Shown: in pieces, positions 6,667-14,645 of the stretch
Layout of the letters: each line of letters opens with the position of its first letter
How positions within the stretch are numbered: the first letter of the stretch is position 1
Assembly: GCA_030040725.1 (NCBI GenBank)
Contig: JASHTD010000112.1
Location: 1 to 26,976 of the forward strand
From: Candidatus Sulfotelmatobacter sp.
GTDB lineage: Bacteria > Acidobacteriota > Terriglobia > Terriglobales > Acidobacteriaceae
Direction: 5' to 3'
Length of the DNA stretch: 26,976 bases
Notes under the pieces: model-generated
What the model saw: only the letters and a program-made list of their open reading frames with translations
Told to the model about the DNA's origin: nothing
Database searches by the model: none
Position numbers and translations under genes: made by a program

Positions 6667-9600
6667 TTAGTGCTTTGTGATATCGATAAGGTTGTCATCG
6701 GCATTCCGGTCGATGAGTTTGTTGTACGGATCGATGCCAGCGAGGGTTGGTTGCTCATCCACAGTGATCTCGAATGTCCTGTGCTCCTCGGTAAATTTTT
6801 CTTTTCTTAGATAGAGCGGTTTCTCCTCCAGCTTCTTACCGCTGAAAACTCCAATCTCGATGTAATCGTCGAGTGACATCGGCGATTCTGCGCCGTTGCC
6901 GTCGGCCTGCACTTTACGCGCCTGCACTTCCAGCGTGACCTTGTATTTGCCGTCTGGCGTCTTCTGCGAAGTGGCGGAGAGAGCTTTGTCGTCGTAAAGA
7001 ACGATACGATTGAAACCGTCATCGACCAGGTATTGAAGTTCGGGCGCAGTTTGCGCGCGGATTGCATCCACCAGCATGCGCGTGTCGGGATAGGGCCCAT
7101 CCAACGCTGACGTGCCTGGGGAAGGTTTAGCATCCTCATCCAGTTGGTTGTTGGCATTCGCATAGCGGTACTGCATCAGGAAATTGTGCAACGCGAGATT
7201 CAGCTTGTCTTCTCCAATGTAGTCGGCGAGCGTGTAAAGAATCTGCCCACCCTTCTGGTACCAGACATAAGGTTCGCGCTGAACCATAGCCAACGGAGGT
7301 TCGTGACGAACCTCGCCTGCGCGTCCGCGCAAATACGAGTCAATTTCATGGCGAAGATAGCGATGCATCAGGTCGCGGCCGTACTTGTGCGCCATGACCT
7401 GCAGCGCGGAGTATTCGGCGAGGCTTTCCGCAAGCATGTTCGAACCTTCAACATCGGCGCCAATCAGTTGATGCGCCCACCACTGATGGCCCAGTTCGTG
7501 AGCGGTCACGAAGTAGGTAAAGTCGACGTCGGTTGGCTTGCGCAGTCGCTGTATGAACCCGATCGATTCGGAGTAGGGAATGGTGTTAGGAAATGATTGA
7601 GCAAAGGTACGATAGCGAGGAAATTCGAAGATACGGAATTGCTTGAACTGGTAAGGGCTGTAGACGCGCTGATAGTAATCGAGACCGGCACGGGCGCTGG
7701 CTAACATGTCGCCGACGTCGTACGTGTGAACAGGATCGTAATAGACCTCAAGCGCAACATCACCGTCCGGTCCGTGGTAAGTCTCTTTTTTTACCTCGTA
7801 CCGCGCGGAGATATACGAGAAAAAGTCGAGGATGTGGGTCGAGCCCATGCTGTATTCGTAGTAGTGTCGGCCGTTCGATTCCCAATCGTGCTGCAGATAT
7901 CCGGGAGCAATGGCGATCTGGTCAGAAGAGGTGCTGACAACGGTGTGGTACGTGATCCAGTCCGACTCGCCCGCGAAGAACACATTGTTTACGGAATGAG
8001 CGGGATCACCGCGATGCGCCATTTCCTCCAACGGCGGAAGCTTCTCTTCCCGGCGGCGGCGCGGATCGTCGAGTTCCACGCCGCGGTTGTAGCCAACGTA
8101 GGGGAAATAATCGGAATCGAAGAAAGTTCCGCTATAAGCAAATTCCGGAAGTTCGTGGCCGTCGCGAAAACCTCGCGACTGGTGGCCTACGTTGCAGGTA
8201 ATCGTGATGGTCTCACCGGGAGCAAGCGGCTGATCGAGAGCGTAAATCGAATACATGTCACGCGGCGCCGAACTGACAAGATGGAACGGGCGATCGAACT
8301 TCACATTCGTAACTGACTCTTTCTGATCGGTGACGTGAATCTGCGAGATCGGCTGATTGCTTTTGTTTTCTGCCGTCATCCGAACGCTGCCATCGAAAGA
8401 ACGGCGGTCGGGATAAATATTGACCGTGGCGTCTACCGATGTGATTTTCGGCTGGAGCAGGTTCTCATACTGCTTGAAGCGACGCTCGTAATCGGCCTGA
8501 ATGTGGCGTCGCGCATCCGAATCAAGGTATTCATTGAGCACGTGAGCATTGTAGAAATACCAAAAGCCGGCGGCTGCGGCGATGATCAAAAACACGGCCG
8601 CGATCGGGGCCAGCCGCGGAGCACGCGCCAGGGCCAGGCGTGAGCGCACCGCAAGCGAATCTTCGGCTCCGCGCCGCGCGAAAGCAATCGACACCACTCC
8701 CAGGACCGCCATCCACGCGACCCAGTAGACGACTGACCAGAATATCGTCGGCACAAAATGCCCGTAGCCATTCATGTCCGAATAGATATATGCGGGAACC
8801 GTGATGAGGAGATAAAGTGAATTTTCCCAGCCGAAGCTATAGAGAATGGGCACGAGGACAAAAATGCCGATGACGATGGCGTGGCCGACGAACTTGTTCG
8901 AGACCACGGTCTGCACAAACATCGCGAGAAGAATGAAAGCCAGAACTTGAGGGAAGGTCACCACATAGAGTTCTTTGAAGTATTGCAGAACCTCGTAGTG
9001 GTAGTAGCCGGCAAAAGTTTGCATAGCGATGCCGACGAGCATGGTGACAGTTAAAAGAATCAATTCGACGACGACGATCGCACTCAAACGGGAAAGCCAG
9101 TCGGTCGACTCGCGCATGGGGAGCGCATCGTGGATGCCGCTGAAATTTGTGTCGCGCTCGCGCCACAGAAGTTCGGCAGCGTACAGAGTTGCCACGATAT
9201 AAAGGAACAACACGGCGCTGCCTTCCACTGCCTGAACCATCAAGTAGGTAACCGGCCAGACGTCGCGATCTGCCAACCGGCCAGCGAATTGACCATTGTT
9301 GATGCCGAACGCGATGAGCAACGCGACGATTGCCCAGAAAATTACATCCTTAAGAATGTTGCGCAGCCGAAGGCGGGTGAGCGAAAGATATTGAGAAAAC
9401 TCGGTTGAACCGTTGAAAACCTTATGCACGAGGGGAAGGCGTGCGGTGAACGGCGAGTGCAGAGGAGCAGCCTCATCCAACTCCTGCTGTCTGGCTTTTG
9501 CTGCACGGCGACTCTGCGAGCGCGCCGTAAGAGCCTCCACCGACATGGGAAACAGCGCCCAAACTGTGCCCAGGGCTGCAAAGCCGATTCCGATCCAAAG

Positions 9601-10362
9601 AATCCGGTTGTACAGAAATATGCCGTTCGCCAAAGAAGGCGACCAGGTGATGAGCCGGGTATTTTTTTCGACCACCGTCCAATAACGCGTGATGTCATCG
9701 GTGAGGATCACGCCGATAGGATCGAATATGCCGGACCAGAAGCGCTCGAGCGAACGCCTGGCGAAAAAAATCGTGAAACTGATCAGATAAATCATGAACA
9801 GCGCCACACCCTGCAAGTAAACCACGAAGATCTTGCGAGTCAGGGCTGACACCGCAAAAAATAAAGATCCCAGGAAGAAAATCTGGACCACAAGAACGGA
9901 GAAAAACGGCTGCAAGTAGAAGCTTACGAGGTTGGGCCCAATGCGCGTGTGATCTGTCCAGGACGCGAACGTGCCCAGATAGGTCCCTAGAATAGTGCCG
10001 GAAAAAGCAAAAACAGTCGCAACGAAAGAACCCGCCCATCGTCCGCCTAAGTAGGCGAATTTAGAGACGGGTTGGGTAAAAAGAATCTGATAGGTATCGC
10101 GCTGAAAATCGCGGAGAATCGAAGTTCCGAAGATCGCGGCAATCACAATGATGCCGAAAAGCGCTACGAAAACATCGTTGAAGGTATTGGCATAGGGTCC
10201 GTTGAGCAGGATTTTGCCATTCCCCGCGCCGATCGGGCCAAAGCTCTCAGAGGCGACGCAGAGAAAAGAGAAGGTCAACCAGAGAACGAAATAAACGTAG
10301 GTCGAGAGACTCTTGAATCGGAATTTGAGCTCGAAGGTGAAAAACTCCCAAAAGAGCGCCAT
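6667..10362 (-). CDS. ABC-2 type permease fused to an M1 family metallopeptidase domain
   Basis: This 1231-residue protein has two parts. Residues 1 to about 610 are a duplicated ABC-2-like membrane region with roughly twelve hydrophobic helices, in sets near 15-270 and 335-610. From about 640 a soluble domain follows, with the M1 gluzincin zinc site H-E-L-G-H at about 950-954 and a second glutamate in M-L-A-E-S-L-A-E-Y about 20 residues later. Y-Q-K-G-G near 1040 resembles the conserved tyrosine block. The usual G-x-M-E-N exopeptidase motif is not obvious; P-Y-S-E-S-I-G-F stands in that area, so specificity may differ from classical aminopeptidases. The peptidase probably faces the periplasm. 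The ATPase partner is immediately upstream, with 21 bases between. Start ATG has AGAGGA about 7 bases upstream. Substrate unknown. Confidence 0.9.
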   Translation of the reverse strand: MALFWEFFTFELKFRFKSLSTYVYFVLWLTFSFLCVASESFGPIGAGNGKILLNGPYANTFNDVFVALFGIIVIAAIFGTSILRDFQRDTYQILFTQPVSKFAYLGGRWAGSFVATVFAFSGTILGTYLGTFASWTDHTRIGPNLVSFYLQPFFSVLVVQIFFLGSLFFAVSALTRKIFVVYLQGVALFMIYLISFTIFFARRSLERFWSGIFDPIGVILTDDITRYWTVVEKNTRLITWSPSLANGIFLYNRILWIGIGFAALGTVWALFPMSVEALTARSQSRRAAKARQQELDEAAPLHSPFTARLPLVHKVFNGSTEFSQYLSLTRLRLRNILKDVIFWAIVALLIAFGINNGQFAGRLADRDVWPVTYLMVQAVEGSAVLFLYIVATLYAAELLWRERDTNFSGIHDALPMRESTDWLSRLSAIVVVELILLTVTMLVGIAMQTFAGYYHYEVLQYFKELYVVTFPQVLAFILLAMFVQTVVSNKFVGHAIVIGIFVLVPILYSFGWENSLYLLITVPAYIYSDMNGYGHFVPTIFWSVVYWVAWMAVLGVVSIAFARRGAEDSLAVRSRLALARAPRLAPIAAVFLIIAAAAGFWYFYNAHVLNEYLDSDARRHIQADYERRFKQYENLLQPKITSVDATVNIYPDRRSFDGSVRMTAENKSNQPISQIHVTDQKESVTNVKFDRPFHLVSSAPRDMYSIYALDQPLAPGETITITCNVGHQSRGFRDGHELPEFAYSGTFFDSDYFPYVGYNRGVELDDPRRRREEKLPPLEEMAHRGDPAHSVNNVFFAGESDWITYHTVVSTSSDQIAIAPGYLQHDWESNGRHYYEYSMGSTHILDFFSYISARYEVKKETYHGPDGDVALEVYYDPVHTYDVGDMLASARAGLDYYQRVYSPYQFKQFRIFEFPRYRTFAQSFPNTIPYSESIGFIQRLRKPTDVDFTYFVTAHELGHQWWAHQLIGADVEGSNMLAESLAEYSALQVMAHKYGRDLMHRYLRHEIDSYLRGRAGEVRHEPPLAMVQREPYVWYQKGGQILYTLADYIGEDKLNLALHNFLMQYRYANANNQLDEDAKPSPGTSALDGPYPDTRMLVDAIRAQTAPELQYLVDDGFNRIVLYDDKALSATSQKTPDGKYKVTLEVQARKVQADGNGAESPMSLDDYIEIGVFSGKKLEEKPLYLRKEKFTEEHRTFEITVDEQPTLAGIDPYNKLIDRNADDNLIDITKH

Positions 10363-10383
10363 GGTAAATCCTCTGAAGCTTCC

Positions 10384-11289
10384 TCAGTTCGGACGCTGAT
10401 CTCCGTTCGATTTTTGGCCCTGCCCGGAGAGTTGCAGGAAGTAAACGTCTTCCAACCCGGAGTCGACCACATGGAAGCCTTCGCCCGGAGAAGCATTCGC
10501 GAAGACGCGTACCTCGTGCTGGCCGCCAACCAGATGAGTCGAAATCACATGAAGCTGTTTTTCGATGGCGCGCAACTCGTCGTCGGTGCTGACCACCTTG
10601 GACCAGATTTTGCCGTTGAGGCCGGCCAGCGCGTCGTTGGGCGCGCCTTCCAGCAGCAACTCGCCGCAAGCGATGATCGCCATACGCGGGCACAGTTGCC
10701 GGACATCGTCGACGATGTGAGTCGAAAGAATCACTGTGCGGTCACTGCCCAAAGAAGAGAGAAGATTCAGGAAGCGATTGCGTTCTGCGGGATCGAGGCC
10801 GGCGGTCGGCTCATCGACGATAATCAACCGCGGATTGCCCAGCAGGGCCTGCGCGATCCCAAACCGTTGCTTCATGCCGCCGGAAAAAGTAGAAAGAGCT
10901 TTCTTGCGCACATCCCACAGATTCGTTTGCTGCAGGAGCGCATCAACAGTTTCTTTGCGTTCCGAGGCAGAGTTCATGCCTTTCATCACCGCGAGGTGGT
11001 GAAGCATGTCGAGCGCGGAGATCTTCGGATACACGCCAAACTCCTGCGGGAGATAGCCCAGAATGCGCCGCACCTCGTCTTTCTGCCGGAGAACATCGAT
11101 TCCGTCGAGATCGATCGAGCCCGAGTCCGCTTCCTGCAGCGTCGCCACGGTGCGCATCAAGGAACTTTTACCTGCGCCGTTCGGTCCGACGAGGCCGAAC
11201 ATGCTGTTGCCGATGGAAAGCGAAAGATTTTTAAGCGCCTTCACCCCGTTCGGGTAGGTCTTCGAAAGACCGGTGATCGTAAGTGCCAC
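10384..11289 (-). CDS. ABC transporter ATP-binding protein
   Basis: The 301-residue ATPase has all expected motifs: Walker A G-P-N-G-A-G-K-S-S (35-43), Q-loop near Q82, signature S-G-G-M-K-Q (136-141), Walker B L-I-I-V-D-E (155-160), G-L-D (164-166) and the switch histidine H191. It belongs to the CcmA/DrrA-like group that pairs with ABC-2 permeases, with an extra C-terminal region of about 90 residues. It starts with GTG at 11289, supported by GGAGGT seven bases upstream. It is first in the minus-strand operon with the permease/M1 fusion and the small membrane protein. It powers that membrane partner; cargo and direction are unknown, though this group mostly exports. Confidence 0.93.
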   Translation of the reverse strand: MALTITGLSKTYPNGVKALKNLSLSIGNSMFGLVGPNGAGKSSLMRTVATLQEADSGSIDLDGIDVLRQKDEVRRILGYLPQEFGVYPKISALDMLHHLAVMKGMNSASERKETVDALLQQTNLWDVRKKALSTFSGGMKQRFGIAQALLGNPRLIIVDEPTAGLDPAERNRFLNLLSSLGSDRTVILSTHIVDDVRQLCPRMAIIACGELLLEGAPNDALAGLNGKIWSKVVSTDDELRAIEKQLHVISTHLVGGQHEVRVFANASPGEGFHVVDSGLEDVYFLQLSGQGQKSNGDQRPN

Positions 11290-11413
11290 GTGCTACCTCC
11301 ACTCGAAGATTCTTATGCGGTAAACCTTGAGCGCTCTCTGCAGGGGGGATGGGGAGCTATTCTACTCCTCGCTGCCAAAGACTTCGCGATACGAGCGTCG
11401 GTTGCCGACACGA

Positions 11414-12472
11414 CTATTGCCCGAACATGCCTTCTTTCCGCGGCAACAAGGTCACGCGCGAGGTCACAGCCAGATCCTTGCTCATGCCGCCGACCACAAC
11501 CGGACCATAAGGCGTGATCAGCACGCCGCTGCCATCTCCGCGCGGATCATAGGTCTGATTACTCAGTGTTTCCCATTTTTCGCCGTGCACATCGTAGTCG
11601 AAAGTGAGCGATGAGACCTCGGCCGGCTTGCCGTCGTAGGCAATTCCCTTGTAGTCGTGAGGTGTGGAGGTGCCGCCAGAAAAATAAATTCTCTTGTACC
11701 TGTCTGAACCGCCGCTGGCAATTCCGAAGCGCGCCGTGCCAGGATGTGCGGGCAGTTTCTTCCACTCGATCTTGTCGGGGTGCTTCTTCTCGATCTTTCC
11801 CAGCCAACATTCATTGGATGCGACATAGCGTGGCCCACCCGCCGGGCCCGTTTTTGCGCCATCCACCACAACAATGTAGCCTTCCGAAATTCCGCCCGCT
11901 TGCCCAAACGCAGGCGTGCCGGGGAATGGCGTCGCCTGGCTCCAGCTGTCTTTCACCACATCGTAGACCTGGACGTTATTGACCGGCCCGTTGGCAGAAA
12001 GTCCGCCGATCAGATAGACAAATCGATCGTGAACCCCGGCGACCGCGCTGCCCACGGCGATCGGCAGATCCTTGGCGCGCGACCATTCGCGAATGCTTGC
12101 TTCGTAAACATTGACATCACTGACGGGACGCTGAGCGCCCTGCTCGTCGAGGACGAACCCTCCCATCAGAACGATCTCCCGTTCTTTGGCGGAAACGGCC
12201 GCAGCGTCGATGCGTCCCACCACTCCGGGCACGGGATGTCCTGAGTACCATTTGCCGGTGCTCAGATGCATGACATAAACCTTGCTGGTCACATCATCCC
12301 AAGTTTTGCGCGGCCCGATGCCCATGATCGAAAATAAGTCCAATCCTTCTCTGAGACTGGCAACAGCGTTCCCCGAGACCGCTACCGGCATGGGCGCGAG
12401 TGACCTCTCTTCGGCTCCGGGAACGGCCGCCGCACAGGAGATCACTGCCAGGAGAATCAGCAGCTTTTTCAT
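11414..12472 (-). CDS. Secreted kelch-repeat beta-propeller protein
   Basis: A 352-residue protein with a signal peptide (M-K-K-L-L-I-L-L-A-V-I-S..., cleavage near residue 19-20). Kelch-type blades follow, with repeated hydrophobic-G-G motifs such as V-L-M-G-G-F, V-Y-L-I-G-G-L, I-Y-F-S-G-G and V-V-V-G-G-M. Each is followed by a variable loop and an aromatic or S-W position (V-K-D-S-W-S). Kelch propellers bind partners or carbohydrates in the periplasm or outside the cell, and some relatives (NanM-like) are sugar epimerases. I see no basis for a specific activity. It is upstream of and collinear with the ABC operon but 124 bases away, so a shared transcript is possible but unproven. Confidence 0.8.
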   Translation of the reverse strand: MKKLLILLAVISCAAAVPGAEERSLAPMPVAVSGNAVASLREGLDLFSIMGIGPRKTWDDVTSKVYVMHLSTGKWYSGHPVPGVVGRIDAAAVSAKEREIVLMGGFVLDEQGAQRPVSDVNVYEASIREWSRAKDLPIAVGSAVAGVHDRFVYLIGGLSANGPVNNVQVYDVVKDSWSQATPFPGTPAFGQAGGISEGYIVVVDGAKTGPAGGPRYVASNECWLGKIEKKHPDKIEWKKLPAHPGTARFGIASGGSDRYKRIYFSGGTSTPHDYKGIAYDGKPAEVSSLTFDYDVHGEKWETLSNQTYDPRGDGSGVLITPYGPVVVGGMSKDLAVTSRVTLLPRKEGMFGQ

Positions 12473-12551
12473 TCCAGAGATATTACCGCACCGTGAAGCG
12501 ACCGTCAGATGGGATCAGACAATCGCTAGAAGCTTTCAGCAGTAAGGGGAG

Positions 12552-12977
12552 CTAGAACCACGTCTTGCGCCGATATTCGCGATAAGCGTCGCCGAAGGCG
12601 GCTTCGAGCACCTGCGCCTCGCGGTGAGCGCGCAAGGTTTGCATGACGACGATAAAAACGAACAACAGCCACAGGCTGGGACGGTGCAACACGAGCACCA
12701 GTCCGGCGACGAGCACCGATCCAAATACGTAAATAGGATTGCGAATTTTCGAGTAGATGCCGTGCGTGACTAGCTTATGAGCTTCAGGCCTGATGGCAAA
12801 CGAACCCCCCAACTGATAGCGTGCCGTTACGATTCCAGCCATGCCTACGAACATGAACGCCGAGCCGACCTCTCGCTGTGAGTCCCACACGCCCGGCCGG
12901 AACAAAGCCAGCCACACAAACACGGCGCAGGCAATGACCTGCGCTGCTGTAATTGCGTAGTGTGTAGTCCGCTGCAT
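12552..12977 (-). CDS. Isoprenylcysteine carboxylmethyltransferase-like membrane protein
   Basis: This 141-residue protein has several hydrophobic helices and the C-terminal signature of the ICMT/PEMT superfamily: H-K-L-V-T-H-G-I-Y-S-K-I-R-N-P-I-Y near residues 67-84, then E near 121 and F-G-D-A-Y-R-E-Y-R-R at the end. These residues bind S-adenosylmethionine in characterised members. The bacterial substrate is usually unknown and is not evident here. It is probably cytoplasmic-membrane embedded. The DinB-like gene ends 63 bases upstream on the same strand, so the two may share a transcript. The start ATG at 12977 has only a weak ribosome site. Confidence 0.8.
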   Translation of the reverse strand: MQRTTHYAITAAQVIACAVFVWLALFRPGVWDSQREVGSAFMFVGMAGIVTARYQLGGSFAIRPEAHKLVTHGIYSKIRNPIYVFGSVLVAGLVLVLHRPSLWLLFVFIVVMQTLRAHREAQVLEAAFGDAYREYRRKTWF

Positions 12978-13040
12978 CGGATCGGCAAGGTCGCCTCAGC
13001 CCTTATTCAGTTCCGAATTCAGTTCCCAGGTTCGATCCGT

Positions 13041-13511
13041 CTATTCAATCACACCCTGGCGTGCCGCGTGGATGAAATCCGTATACGCAGGCTGGTTCCC
13101 ATTGGCGCGCATCTGGCTGGCAATTTGCCCCCGATGATAGGCCGAATGCAACAGCACATGGGTCAGGATGTTTTCGACGCTGCTCGCCCATTCTTCCCCC
13201 TTGCTGTTTTTGTAACGAACACTTTGCGAGATTTGAGCGGCGGAAAGCTGAGTAAGATATTCGCGCCAGAGCGCGGCTATGTCTTCTACTTCCTGTTTGC
13301 ACCGCTCGATTGCGAAATCGGGCCACACGGGCAGGCTCGGTCGCTGCGCCTTGATTCGCTCAAGCCACAGACGCTCGGCCGAGAGAATATGCGCCAGCAG
13401 TTGAAGCGAACGAGCCTGGTTGTCTCGGCTGGCCTCGAGCGCACGCAGTACCTCACGGTTGGCCCACGCATCGTAAGTAAACTGACGGCGCAAGTAATCG
13501 AGTAATTCCAT
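13041..13511 (-). CDS. DinB-fold (DinB/YfiT-like) metal-binding protein
   Basis: The supported protein starts at ATG 13511 (M-E-L-L-D-Y), with GAGGAA about 9 bases upstream, and has 156 residues. Open frame continues farther upstream but that part runs toward phoU and its promoter and looks non-coding. The four-helix DinB fold is indicated by Y-D-A-W-A-N near the start, H-I-L-S-A-E-R-L-W near residues 46-54, and the late metal-ligand motif H-V-L-L-H-S-A-Y-H-R-G-Q near 124-135. Members bind a divalent metal through three histidines; some are thiol-dependent S-transferases, including bacillithiol-dependent ones in Firmicutes. Given bshC in the same window, such a role is possible but only an inference. 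Confidence 0.85.
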   Translation of the reverse strand: MELLDYLRRQFTYDAWANREVLRALEASRDNQARSLQLLAHILSAERLWLERIKAQRPSLPVWPDFAIERCKQEVEDIAALWREYLTQLSAAQISQSVRYKNSKGEEWASSVENILTHVLLHSAYHRGQIASQMRANGNQPAYTDFIHAARQGVIE

Positions 13512-13691
13512 ATACAAAGTTCCTCGTTGGCCGCCGGCAACGGGAAACCGGAATAAAAAGCCCAATCTAGTCGCCCCAAGGGGGCCCGCAACCGCGGCAT
13601 TCATCCTGTGTTCACATTTTGCAATTAAGCTGCTGTGAGGTTCAAGGTGAGATATTCTGAACAAAAGGCGGTTCTCTGTCGACCGTGAAAT

Positions 13692-14453
13692 ATGCCTCGT
13701 AAACCTGCCACACAGCGAAACGCCATCGAAGAACCCGTTGTCGCCGATCCCTCCGACGTTATACCGGTTACCGATCCGCCATCTGCTAAGAAACTCTCGC
13801 CGAAGTCCTCCGGTTCCCTCGACGATCTCTCGCGCACTGCACTGAAAGCATTTCTGATTGCGCGGGATGCGGTTTTCAACATGCGCGACCTGCTCACGCA
13901 TTCTTCGCGCATGGCCTTCCTGGCGGTCAAGGAGTGCGAGCAGGAACTCGATATTATCGAGCGTTACATCGACGATAAATTGCCCGCCGCCATCACGCGC
14001 GTCAATGAGAACCGCGCACGCCAGCTATTGACTAGCCTGAAGTGCACGACCGACCTGGAGCGTATTGGCGATCTGATGATGAGCGTGGCCATGCGGGTGC
14101 AATCGCGAACGGAAAAGATGGCAGCGTTCGACGTGCGGCAACTGGTGGAGATGTCCGGAATTTTGCGGGAGATGCTCGACCTCGTCTACCGCGGTTTTCT
14201 CGAACTCGATCTCGAGGCGGCCCGCAAAGTGCTGCAGATGGATAAAGAAATCGACCGCATCTGCCACGCGATTTTCCAGAAGCATCTTACCGAACATGCG
14301 ATGCAGAATAACCCTTCGAGTTTCGATGTTCTGCTCATGGCCCAGGCTCTGGAACGCGCTGGCGATCACACCACCAATCTCGCCGAAGACCTTTACAGTC
14401 TGATTGAAGGACGCAGCCTGCGGCATCCGCCAAAGAAACGCGCAGCAACCTAG
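13692..14453 (+). CDS. phoU: PhoU-family phosphate signalling protein
   Basis: A 253-residue all-helical protein with the two PhoU repeats. Each has the conserved acidic metal-binding block: T-D-L-E-R-I-G-D-L-M near residue 118 and A-L-E-R-A-G-D-H-T-T-N-L-A-E-D near 219. PhoU restrains phosphate uptake and PhoR/PhoB-type signalling. About 40 residues precede the first helix, rich in P, K and D and probably disordered, making it longer than the usual 220-240. No pst transport genes or phoR/phoB lie in the window, so it stands alone here. The ribosome site before the ATG (GTGAAAT) is weak. Upstream 13512-13691 shows no recognisable phosphate box. Confidence 0.88.
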   Translation: MPRKPATQRNAIEEPVVADPSDVIPVTDPPSAKKLSPKSSGSLDDLSRTALKAFLIARDAVFNMRDLLTHSSRMAFLAVKECEQELDIIERYIDDKLPAAITRVNENRARQLLTSLKCTTDLERIGDLMMSVAMRVQSRTEKMAAFDVRQLVEMSGILREMLDLVYRGFLELDLEAARKVLQMDKEIDRICHAIFQKHLTEHAMQNNPSSFDVLLMAQALERAGDHTTNLAEDLYSLIEGRSLRHPPKKRAAT

Positions 14454-14645
14454 CCGGCGGGTCTCCCAAAACTCCCGGACATCTAACACTGGGGAATAAT
14501 TGGCATGGCGGCCAGCTAACCCCGCATAGAGCTCCACGTCTGTAGTATGTTGTTCTGTTCGCGGCGTGGGGTTCGATTTCTGCATGGAACTCCCTCCTGC
14601 GTAATTCCAAAAAACGCACTCAAAATCGCTTCGCAACGAGGATCA

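Noticed and set aside
10072..11517. A 481-codon open frame on the plus strand
   Set aside because: It lies antisense to the ABC ATPase and permease genes, has no recognisable domain and reflects the high-GC codon bias of the minus-strand genes.
13512..13901. N-terminal extension of the DinB-fold reading frame
   Set aside because: The ATG at 13511 has a good ribosome site and matches the start of the domain; the upstream part overlaps phoU and its leader antisense.
14547..14645. Upstream extension of the M13 peptidase frame
   Set aside because: The ATG at 14646 has GAGGA at proper spacing and begins a signal peptide; the extra 33 residues would hide that signal.
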